A stretch of 64,000 bases of DNA. Source: an uncultured Bacteroidales bacterium. GTDB taxonomy: Bacteria > Bacteroidota > Bacteroidia > Bacteroidales > Bacteroidaceae. Every line of letters starts with the position of its first letter. Position 1 is the first letter of the stretch. The stretch is taken from contig CADCDP010000004.1 of NCBI GenBank assembly GCA_902800305.1, positions 60,946-124,945 of the forward strand, written 5' to 3'. Positions 44,968 through 52,500 of the stretch are shown here, one piece after another. A model generated the notes under the pieces. That model saw nothing but the letters and a program-made list of their open reading frames with translations. It did not search any database and was not told the origin of the DNA. Position numbers and translations under genes: made by a program.

Positions 44968-46025
44968 AACTTCGCCTCTTCTTTTTGATAGTGAGTGTGA
45001 TAGCACTCTTCGTCCTCAACATCTTCTTCGGTTCCGTCCACATCGATGCCACCGAAGTGCTCCACACCCTTTTCCCCTTCCTTCCAGATGACTTCCTCTC
45101 CAACATCCCGCATGGTCTCCCTCCCCATGATGGGGGAGAGTTGGGGAGAGGGTCTGCCGTCTCCTACATCATCCTCGGTTCCCGTCTGCCCACCGCTTTC
45201 ACCGCCATGCTCGCCGGTGCAGGACTCGCCACGGCTGGACTCCTTCTTCAGACCGCCTTCCACAATCCCCTTGCTGGTCCTTCCATCCTCGGTATCTCTT
45301 CGGGAGCCAACCTCGGTGTGGCCATCGTCATGCTCGCTTTCGGAGGCACCATCACTGCTGGGCTTTACACGTGGAGCGGCTACCTCGCTGTCGTGGGTGC
45401 TGCCCTCTTAGGTTCCCTCCTCATCATGGCATTGCTACTGTTTTTCTCTTCCCTCCTGAAGAACAACCTAATGCTGCTCATTACGGGCATCATGGTGGGC
45501 TACGTCACTTCCTCCGCCATCTCCCTGCTCAATTTCCTTGCCTCCGTCGAGAACATCCAGAGCTTCCTCATTTGGGGCATGGGCAACTTCAACAGCGTCT
45601 CCCTGCAGCAGATGCCCCTCTTCGCCACCCTCTGCATCGTGGGTCTCGTGATGGCTTTCCTGCTCATCAAACCCCTCAATGCCATCCTGTTAGGGGAGAA
45701 CTACGCTATCAACTTGGGCATCAACATCCAGCGCACACGCCACCTCCTTCTCCTTGCCACAGGCATCCTCACTGCGGTCATCACCGCCTATTGTGGTCCC
45801 GTCGCTTTTCTCGGACTTGCCACCCCTCACGTAGCCTTCCTCCTCCTTGGCACGTCCAACCACCGCATTCTCCTTCCCACCACCATGCTCACAGGTTCCC
45901 TCCTTGCCCTCCTCTGCAACCTCCTCTGTACCCTTCCTTCCACCACCGTCATTCCCCTTAATGCCATTACCCCCATCCTCGGTGCCCCCGTCATTCTGTA
46001 CATCATCCTGCGGCGTAAGGCATAA
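44964..46025 (+). CDS. btuC: FecCD/BtuC family ABC permease
   Basis: A 353-aa inner-membrane permease with about ten helices and family motifs SRLPTAFTAMLAGAGLATAG, LLLQTAFHNPLAGPSILGIS, MVGYVTSSAIS, LLLATGILTAVITAYCGPVAFLGL and the ATPase-coupling loop AINLGINIQRTRHLLLL. The segment encoding HGLPPHDGGELGRGSAV (from 45111) is extra relative to related permeases and derives from the family E repeat. The expected BtuD ATPase gene is absent downstream. Confidence 0.87.
   Translation: MKLRLFFLIVSVIALFVLNIFFGSVHIDATEVLHTLFPFLPDDFLSNIPHGLPPHDGGELGRGSAVSYIILGSRLPTAFTAMLAGAGLATAGLLLQTAFHNPLAGPSILGISSGANLGVAIVMLAFGGTITAGLYTWSGYLAVVGAALLGSLLIMALLLFFSSLLKNNLMLLITGIMVGYVTSSAISLLNFLASVENIQSFLIWGMGNFNSVSLQQMPLFATLCIVGLVMAFLLIKPLNAILLGENYAINLGINIQRTRHLLLLATGILTAVITAYCGPVAFLGLATPHVAFLLLGTSNHRILLPTTMLTGSLLALLCNLLCTLPSTTVIPLNAITPILGAPVILYIILRRKA
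45111..45156. repeat. In-frame palindromic repeat inside btuC, family E copy 1
   Basis: GGTCTCCCTCCCCATGATGG and the following GGGGAGAGGGTCTG form a hairpin. The same pattern appears at 61703-61748, inverted at 61622-61666, and a variant at 47911-47950. Here it sits in a loop ahead of the first conserved permease motif and keeps the frame. Confidence 0.75.
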
Positions 46026-46237
46026 CCCCAAGACACACACAATACTCTACTTCCGACAGTAGAGTGGTTCCATTTGATGCGATAGCTAAATGCGACTTGA
46101 AACACAAGCCGTAAACTGCTTCATGCACTATCCGTAAACCGGTAAATGACCTGCCCTTCTTCATGTTCCGTTGCACTAAGATATTTGGTTAGGCTGCATG
46201 GGGGGCTATCCACGGACATTTCCCCCTGCGCCGCAAT

Positions 46238-46519
46238 ATGCTCTACAGGCCCAGCGACGACGTGACCATCAACGCCTTCCGTGCCTACTTCCACGTGGAC
46301 CTCGATGCTGGTGAGGCTGGCGGCGGTGAAGTCCGTGCCTTCGTCCTCAACTTCGGCGACGACTCCGAGGAAACGGGCATCAGCGACACTCCGCGTCTAA
46401 ATGATAAAGGACAAATGATAAATGATGCGTGGTACGACCTTAGCGGTCGCAAGTTGAGCGGCAAGCCGACGGTGAAGGGCCTGTATATATATAAAGGTAA
46501 GAAGGTCGCTGTACAGTAA
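46238..46519 (+). pseudogene. Truncated remnant of a secreted protein with sorting-type tail
   Basis: The 93 codons read YRPSDDVTINAFRAYFHVDL, EVRAFVLNFGDDSEETGI and WYDLSGRKLSGKPTVKGLYI, which are the C-terminal end of Prevotellaceae secreted proteins. In-frame codons upstream (AWGAIHGHFPLRRN, from about 46193) do not give a signal peptide, and the 46026-46192 sequence is noncoding. The rest of the gene is missing. A family B repeat follows. Confidence 0.7.
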
Positions 46520-46528
46520 GTGTAAAGT

Positions 46529-46630
46529 AAAAGGGAAAAATTAAAAGGGAAAAATTTGCTACCGCAGCTGTCGTCAATAGGTGACGAACAATTGCGGTAG
46601 CAAATTTTTCCCTTTTAATTTTTCCCTTTT
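46529..46630. repeat. Palindromic repeat, family B copy 1
   Basis: Long inverted arms with AAATTTGCTACCGCA on the left and TTGCGGTAGCAAATTT on the right, continued by A/G- and T/C-rich arms, with a short central loop. It lies between convergent genes and could terminate both transcripts. Confidence 0.85.
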
Positions 46631-46640
46631 CCCTTCTACC

Positions 46641-47870
46641 TTATCCGAAGAAGAAATATGCGACGGCGATGGCGGCAAGGATGCCAGCGAGGTCGGCAAG
46701 GAGTCCGCAAGTGACGGCATGGCGTGTGTGACGGATGCCGACAGAACCGAAATAGACGGCAAGGATGTAGAAGGTGGTGTCGGTGGAGCCTTGGAAGATG
46801 CAAGCGAGACGACCTGCGAAGGAGTCGGCTCCGTAGGTGGTCATGGTATCGACCATCATGCCTCGTGCTCCAGAACCTGAGAGGGGCTTCATCAGGGCAG
46901 TGGGTAGGGAGGCGACGAAGTCGGTGTTGCCACCACAAAGCCCGACGAGTGAGTTGATGCTGTCGATGAGGATGTCCATGCCACCGCTGGCACGGAACAC
47001 GCCGATGGCGACGAGGATGGCCACGAGGTAGGGGATGACGCGCACTGCCGTGGTGAAGCCCTCCTTGGCTCCCTCGATGAAAGCTTCATAGACATTCACC
47101 CGTTTGGCCATGCCAGCGAGGATGAACGCGAGGATGATGCCAAAGAGGATGATGTTGGCAGAGAGGGTGCTCACGGTGTCCATCGTCTCCTTGTCCATAC
47201 GGCTGAAGCCCCAGATGATGGCTGCCACGAGGGCGCAGAGTCCGCCGAGGGTGGCGAGGAGCACGGGCTGGAGGAGGTTGATGCGCTGGTAGAGGCTGGT
47301 CACGATGATGCCAGCGAGTGTGGCGGCGAAGGTGGCTAAGAGGATGGGCACGAACACGTCGGTGGGTTGTGCGGCTCCGAGTTGGGCACGATACACCATG
47401 ATGGAGACAGGGATGAGGGTAAGTCCCGACGTGTTGAGCACGAGGAACATAATCATCGGGTTCGTCGCCGTGTCCTTGGTCTTGTTCAGTTCCTGCATAC
47501 TCTCCATCGCTTTCAGTCCCAGCGGCGTAGCGGCATTGTCGAGGCCGAGCATATTGGCGGCGATATTCATAAAGATGTGTCCCGTGGCAGGGTGTCCCTT
47601 GGGAATGTCGGGAAAGAGTCGGGTGAAGATGGGGCTGAGCGCCTTGGAAAGGAGGTTGACCATGCCACCCTTCTCTCCGATTTTCATCACGCCCATCCAG
47701 AGGGAGAGGACACCCGTGAGTCCGAGAGAAATCTCGAACGCAGTCTTGGCGTTGTCGAAGGTAGAGTTGATGATGTCGGCAAACACACCCGTGTTGCCTG
47801 TGAAGCATTGGATGATGGCGCACACGGCAGCCAAGAGGAAGAATGCTATCCAAATGTAGTTGAGAACCAT
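46641..47870 (-). CDS. Nucleoside-recognition (SpmA-SpmB-like fusion) membrane protein
   Basis: A 409-aa protein with about ten membrane segments in two homologous halves. Each half has a nucleoside-recognition gate motif: SLGLTGVLSLWMGVMKIGEKGG with NMLGLDNAATPLGLKAM in the first, and IEGAKEGFTTAVRVIPYLVA with SGSGARGMMVDTM in the second. Separate SpmA and SpmB proteins act in sporulating bacteria; the fused form in Bacteroidetes has no known spore role. The function is unknown. Confidence 0.85.
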   Translation of the reverse strand: MVLNYIWIAFFLLAAVCAIIQCFTGNTGVFADIINSTFDNAKTAFEISLGLTGVLSLWMGVMKIGEKGGMVNLLSKALSPIFTRLFPDIPKGHPATGHIFMNIAANMLGLDNAATPLGLKAMESMQELNKTKDTATNPMIMFLVLNTSGLTLIPVSIMVYRAQLGAAQPTDVFVPILLATFAATLAGIIVTSLYQRINLLQPVLLATLGGLCALVAAIIWGFSRMDKETMDTVSTLSANIILFGIILAFILAGMAKRVNVYEAFIEGAKEGFTTAVRVIPYLVAILVAIGVFRASGGMDILIDSINSLVGLCGGNTDFVASLPTALMKPLSGSGARGMMVDTMTTYGADSFAGRLACIFQGSTDTTFYILAVYFGSVGIRHTRHAVTCGLLADLAGILAAIAVAYFFFG

Positions 47871-47884
47871 AAAAGACCCCTGTT

Positions 47885-48916
47885 TTAGTTGTTTGGTTGT
47901 TTAGTTAGGTGACCACCCTCCCCTTTAAGGGGGAGTGAGGAGGGGGTCTGTGCAAAGATATTTGCCAGAATCGTGCCGCTGATGCTGTGCCATGCACATG
48001 AGATGGCACAAGGAACGACGGCCATGGGGTTGGTGGCGACGAAGAAGGTCATGGCGAGGTTGGTGCCGAGACCTGCGTTCTGCATTCCCACTTCGATGGA
48101 GAGGGTGCGCTTCTTCGCCACGGAGAAGTGGCAGAGTCGCCCCACGGAATAGCCCAGCACGTAGCCGATAGTGTTGTGGCAGAAGACCATGCCGAAGGTG
48201 AGCAGGAAGAGGACGAGACCGTTCTCCACTAAGGGGTCATGCACGGTGGTCACCACACCGCCCACGATACAAGCGAGGCTGGCCACCGAAACACCCGGCA
48301 TACAACCTTGGATTTTCCTGAACACCTCCTTATGCCCTAACCAGACATTGAGGAAGAAGCCAATGGCGATGGGGATGATGGTGACGATGAGGATTTGCTG
48401 GAACATACCCCACGCATCGACATCGACCCTTTCTCCTGCCAGCCAGAGGACGAGCAGGGGGGTGAGCATGGGAGCCAGCAGGGTGGAGGCGCAGGTCATG
48501 CCTACGGAATAGGCCACGTCGCCCTTGCAGAGGAACGACATGATGTTGCTCGACACGCCGCCAGGACAGCACCCTACCAGTATGATGCCGATGGCCATAG
48601 CGGTGCTGTAGGGCGCAAAAGCTGGCACTTGACTGAACAGCCACGACAGCGAGAACGCCACCAATGGCATGATGGTGAATTGGGCGGCAGCACCGATGAG
48701 GATGTCCAACGGACGTTTCGCCAGCAACTTGAAGTCTTCGGGGGTGAGGGTGAGTCCCATCGTCAACATGATGATGCCGAGGATGACGGTCTGTGTGTTG
48801 CCTTTCACCCATTCGAAGAGCACAGGAAAGAAGAAAGTGACCACAGCGGTGAGGATGACGAAGAGGCTTGCCTTCCCACTCAGCGTGTCACTAATAGCTT
48901 TTAGAATCTTGTACAT
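47885..48916 (-). CDS. Bile acid:sodium symporter family protein
   Basis: A 343-aa protein with about ten membrane helices and the SBF/BASS motifs LGIIMLTMGLTLTPEDF, VGCCPGGVSSNIMSFLCKGD and IEVGMQNAGLGTNLAMTFF. The fold exports or imports organic anions with sodium; the substrate cannot be told here. The last ~20 codons (SSLPLKGEGGHLTKQPNN) are unlike the family and come from a family E-type repeat at 47911-47950, so the original C-terminus has been replaced or extended. Confidence 0.88.
   Translation of the reverse strand: MYKILKAISDTLSGKASLFVILTAVVTFFFPVLFEWVKGNTQTVILGIIMLTMGLTLTPEDFKLLAKRPLDILIGAAAQFTIMPLVAFSLSWLFSQVPAFAPYSTAMAIGIILVGCCPGGVSSNIMSFLCKGDVAYSVGMTCASTLLAPMLTPLLVLWLAGERVDVDAWGMFQQILIVTIIPIAIGFFLNVWLGHKEVFRKIQGCMPGVSVASLACIVGGVVTTVHDPLVENGLVLFLLTFGMVFCHNTIGYVLGYSVGRLCHFSVAKKRTLSIEVGMQNAGLGTNLAMTFFVATNPMAVVPCAISCAWHSISGTILANIFAQTPSSLPLKGEGGHLTKQPNN
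47911..47950. repeat. Family E variant at the 3' end of the symporter gene
   Basis: CTCCCCTTTAAGGGGGAG hairpin followed by GAGGAGGGGGTCTG. It encodes the last residues of the symporter in frame and matches the layout of the copies in btuC and the primase-like gene. Confidence 0.65.
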
Positions 48917-48960
48917 TATTATATATAGTAAAAATCGGGTGCAAAGGTACGGAAATTAAG

Positions 48961-49065
48961 TGAAAAGTGAAAAATGAAAAGTGAAAAATTTGCTACCGCA
49001 ATTGTTTGTCAACCGTTGGCGACTTTTGCGGTAGCAAATTTTTCACTTTTAATTTTTCACTTTTC
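48961..49065. repeat. Palindromic repeat, family B copy 2
   Basis: The same AAATTTGCTACCGCAA and TTGCGGTAGCAAATTT arms as 46529-46630, here extended with A/G-rich (GTGAAAAATGAAAA) and T/C-rich arms. It follows the stop of the secreted-protein gene on the minus strand and could terminate it. Confidence 0.85.
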
Positions 49066-49076
49066 CTTAAAAACTT

Positions 49077-52000
49077 CTACTTCACAAGCACTTTCGAAAC
49101 CGTGCCGTTAGACATCTTCACGATGTTGATGCCCTTCTGTGGAGCGGCGAGACGTACACCGTTCAGGTTGTAGAAGGCGACGGTAGCCTTTCCGTTGTTC
49201 TCCACGGAGTCGATGCCAGTAGCTTCGCCTGTAGTGCCTGCACCTGCTGGCACATCCAGAGAGTCGTAGGTGAGCGTCCAGTTGTCAAGCTTGAACCAAC
49301 CGAGTGAAGCCTGTTCGGAGAGTTGACCATCTACGGCACTGATGCGGCTCGAACGGAAACCGAAGGTGATGTCGCCCTTCTCAGCTAAACCGAAGGTGAG
49401 CGAAGTGGTGTAGGGCGCACTCGATGCTCCATAGCTCTCGCTGACATAGTTGCCGGCATAGTTCAGGTGCTTGAACTCCACGTCGCCGTTGATGGCATCG
49501 ATTTCGGCAGCGATGCGCACGTCAGCAGGGAAGGTGTTGTACAGCTCTTCGTCAGCATTCTGGATGTAGTCGTACTCCGACCCGTACATCGTCACGTACT
49601 CGTTGGCGAAGAGACGCTGCATACCCAGATTCATGCCTGCCCAGTCGTTCTGCACCACGGCATCCACCGTCACGGTATATTGTCCAGCGGGCAGACCTTG
49701 GATGGTCTGAGAAATCTCGATGACAGGCACAGCACTTGCCCAGATGCCCCAGAGGTGAGTGCCGTCGGTATATTGATGTGTCACCTCTTCACCGTCGGTG
49801 TTATACACATCAGTCAGGTTGTCACCCTCGTTGATGGCACACCAGTTCACCACACCAGCAGCATTCAGTTCGGCAGCCGTCTTGCAAAGCGCACCTTCCA
49901 CATAGACGTTCCATCCCACAGGAGCGTTAGCCACACCGCCAGAGCTGTTACCGTTCTGACTCGAAAGGTCTTCATACGATGGGTTCTGGATGTATTCCGT
50001 CAAGTCCATGCCTTCCTCGATGTCGTCCGACTGGATGCACGCCTGTAACGCCTCATTCAAACCATTGATGATGGAATCCACAGCCACCACGTCGGCAGCC
50101 GTCCCGTCATTATAGGCATCCTCAGCCTCGTAGATGACATCTGAGTATTCACCTGCACCAGCTTTGTTCTGATACTGGTCGAGATAGTCAAAGTGCTGGT
50201 CGATGGCCTCACGGAGCTTCTCGTAAGCCTTCACCGAAGCATCCACCACCACGAGCAGGTCTTTCGCACCCAAGATGCCAGCGATGATTTCCTCCTGCGT
50301 ATTGGCCGTGGTCACACCCTCCTGCTTGTTGTTCTTCAGCAAGTCGCTCACATCGGCAGCCATGTGTTCGCCGTCGTACTCATCCAGCAAACCTGCATAG
50401 TGGTCGTAGATTTCCACAGCATCCTCAGCCGAATAACCCAGTTTCTTGATGGTGAAGTTGTCCGTCTTAAACCATCCGTCGCCACCGGCACTGTTCGAAG
50501 CCGTACGGTTCGCCGCAGCGATATTGCCATCCGTGCGGACACCGAACGTCAGCGTACCGTCATACACGAAAGCCCTCACCGTCACAGGACGCATTTCGCG
50601 GTCAGTCGTGATGATTTCGTTTCCTGCAAAAGCAAACACCTCCGTCTTGTCGAGGGCATCGAGGTCGTATTCGTCCGCACTGGCATAATAAGTAGCGTTC
50701 AGGTTACCGAAGATACGTTGTGTAGTCAGACGCGACCCATTGCCATTGCTTCCAGCCATCAGACCTGCCGTCACCTCGTAGGTGCCATTCTCCAGTTCCG
50801 TGATGGTTTGCGAAATCTCGTAAGTAGGCACAGAACCGTTCCAGATGCCGAATGCCATGCTACCGTCCATGATTTCACCCTCGGCATCGTTATTCGCACC
50901 GTGCCAAGCACCAATGCCAGCACTTCTCACCTCGTCGGCAGTCACAGCTTGAGTGCCATTGATGAAGACATTCCAACCTGTAGGAGCACCTGCCACACTC
51001 GACGATTGCGCACCGTCCTGTGCAGAAAGGTCTTCGAACGACATGTTCGTACCCAGTGCCGTGATGTCGCCACTACCCATCGAGTAGTTCGTTTCAGCTT
51101 GTTTCAGGGTAGCCGTGGCGTTGTTCACCTCCGCTGTGGCAGTCTTTGTGTCGAAAGCACTCTTGGCGGCAGCGATGGCAGCCGTCAGCACAGCGTCGTC
51201 GTTCTCGTTCAGTGCGATAGCTGCCTCAATCTCGTTGTAGAGAGCCACTTTTGCGTTCATCATGTCAGTCAAACCTGCCTCGAAAAGCGCATCTTCGTCG
51301 GCAGCCTCGTTATAGATTTTTGCCACAGCCTCATAGGTAGCCATGAAGCCCGTTTCATAGTCCTCAATGTCACAATATTGAGCGTAGAACTTGTTGATAG
51401 CGCCCGAATACTGCATGTCGGTGTAGTAGGCAGGCACTTTCTCCACAGGCACGAAGCCCCAGAAGAAGGACAGCGAGTCGTTGGCTGCAAAAAGCAGATC
51501 ACCCGTTGCTTCGTTCTCCGTCTCGGCGATGCCACCCAGACAGTCGGGATACCAAGGGCCACCTGCGTAAGTCACACAGAAAAACTGGCTACCAGCGTTC
51601 AGGTGCATACGGATGTCCTTTGTCGGCGTAAATTCAGCTTGTGCCAGTGCGGCAGGGTTGTTGCCCTCGCCAAGGATGAGGTTGTAGAAGCCATTCTCCT
51701 TCGGGTCGAGTATCCACTTCACGGGGTCTGCCGAATTGACGTTCACGTTGGCAGAACCAGCAGGGAGCACCATGTATTCCATGCCAGGGAGCACCTCCGT
51801 GATGGGGTTGCCCTCCAGGTCATACTCACCTGTTTCCACCGTCTGTTCCGTAGGCAACGAAAACGACCATGAGCCATCCTCGTTGCTCACAGCTGTCAGC
51901 GCATAGTTCGCATACTTCGAGTCGGCCTCGCCCAAGAAATAGAGCGCACCGTCCCACGAAGTGCGGGTCATGTACTGCGATGCCGTTTGTGCCTTGTTCA

Positions 52001-52115
52001 CCAGCACATACTGCTTGCCATCGACAGGAGCCTCTGGCTGCACCTTTGGAGTCACCTGTGCATGGGCTACAAAAGCCGATGCCAACAGGCAGGACAAAAG
52101 TAACTGTTTTTTCAT
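49077..52115 (-). CDS. Large secreted protein with two related carbohydrate-binding-like modules
   Basis: The start at 52115 gives a signal peptide (MKKQLLLSCLLASAFVAHAQ); a frame open to 52274 is an artefact of a family C hairpin. The 1012-aa protein has a ~340-aa N-terminal part with helical repeats (AIAAAKSAFDTKTATAEVNN), then two related beta-rich modules at about 355-565 and 705-925. Both start with NMSFEDLSAQDG / NPSYEDLSSQNG, continue APTGWNVFI / APVGWNVYV, and contain SQTI.EL..G.Y.V. They resemble lectin-like jelly rolls. The tail, FYNLNGVRLAAPQKGINIVK, is a sorting-type signal. Substrate and activity are unknown; the neighbouring GH31 and regulator suggest plant polysaccharide. Confidence 0.6.
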   Translation of the reverse strand: MKKQLLLSCLLASAFVAHAQVTPKVQPEAPVDGKQYVLVNKAQTASQYMTRTSWDGALYFLGEADSKYANYALTAVSNEDGSWSFSLPTEQTVETGEYDLEGNPITEVLPGMEYMVLPAGSANVNVNSADPVKWILDPKENGFYNLILGEGNNPAALAQAEFTPTKDIRMHLNAGSQFFCVTYAGGPWYPDCLGGIAETENEATGDLLFAANDSLSFFWGFVPVEKVPAYYTDMQYSGAINKFYAQYCDIEDYETGFMATYEAVAKIYNEAADEDALFEAGLTDMMNAKVALYNEIEAAIALNENDDAVLTAAIAAAKSAFDTKTATAEVNNATATLKQAETNYSMGSGDITALGTNMSFEDLSAQDGAQSSSVAGAPTGWNVFINGTQAVTADEVRSAGIGAWHGANNDAEGEIMDGSMAFGIWNGSVPTYEISQTITELENGTYEVTAGLMAGSNGNGSRLTTQRIFGNLNATYYASADEYDLDALDKTEVFAFAGNEIITTDREMRPVTVRAFVYDGTLTFGVRTDGNIAAANRTASNSAGGDGWFKTDNFTIKKLGYSAEDAVEIYDHYAGLLDEYDGEHMAADVSDLLKNNKQEGVTTANTQEEIIAGILGAKDLLVVVDASVKAYEKLREAIDQHFDYLDQYQNKAGAGEYSDVIYEAEDAYNDGTAADVVAVDSIINGLNEALQACIQSDDIEEGMDLTEYIQNPSYEDLSSQNGNSSGGVANAPVGWNVYVEGALCKTAAELNAAGVVNWCAINEGDNLTDVYNTDGEEVTHQYTDGTHLWGIWASAVPVIEISQTIQGLPAGQYTVTVDAVVQNDWAGMNLGMQRLFANEYVTMYGSEYDYIQNADEELYNTFPADVRIAAEIDAINGDVEFKHLNYAGNYVSESYGASSAPYTTSLTFGLAEKGDITFGFRSSRISAVDGQLSEQASLGWFKLDNWTLTYDSLDVPAGAGTTGEATGIDSVENNGKATVAFYNLNGVRLAAPQKGINIVKMSNGTVSKVLVK

Positions 52116-52181
52116 ACAAAAGATGTTTTGATTAGTTAATAAAAAATATAATAGATAAAAAACACAAGAATCACCTCTAAA

Positions 52182-52246
52182 TCGCACCCGTCGGGTTCGA
52201 CGTGCCGTACCCGTCGGGTACGATGAGCCGCACCCGACGGGTGCGA
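52182..52246. repeat. GC-rich palindromic hairpin, family C copy 2
   Basis: TCGCACCCGTCGGG pairs with CCCGACGGGTGCGA, with an inner hairpin GTACCCGTCGGGTAC (52207-52221). It lies in the leader of the secreted-protein gene, about 67 nt upstream of its start, and is related to 13933-13974. Confidence 0.75.
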
Positions 52247-52339
52247 TGATGTGGTGCCCTCTGTGCCGTTTCAAGGTTTACGGGCATCCTCATTTGGGCA
52301 TTTCCCTTGTTGTGTTTCTGGCATGAAGGTTTCATACTG

Positions 52340-52347
52340 CAAAAGTA
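52340..52347 (-). promoter_or_regulatory. -7 element for the secreted-protein gene
   Basis: TACTTTTG on the minus strand, with TTTG at 52371-52374 as a possible -33. The leader is about 225 nt and includes the family C hairpin. The gap 52116-52500 holds no gene. Confidence 0.55.
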
Positions 52348-52446
52348 GTGCATTTTAACGGGAGAGAAAACAAAAGTTTGTCTCAAAAAATGTAATAAAT
52401 GTAACACTTTTTCTTCGATAGGCTTGGATGTTTTATATTTTATCTC

Positions 52447-52454
52447 TACCTTTG
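52447..52454 (+). promoter_or_regulatory. -7 element for the regulator gene at 52501
   Basis: TACCTTTG with TTGG at 52424-52427, 19 nt upstream. The start codon is 47 nt downstream. Confidence 0.6.
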
Positions 52455-52500
52455 TGGCATTAAATATTTCATATTCAGTAAAATTAAAGAATAAACACCC

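Noticed and set aside
50193..51872. 559-codon plus-strand frame inside the secreted-protein gene
   Set aside because: Antisense to a coherent signal-peptide protein with repeated modules; no start context or domain.
52116..52274. N-terminal extension of the large secreted protein
   Set aside because: The extra residues (GTARRTRRVRF) come from the family C hairpin; the signal peptide starts at 52115.
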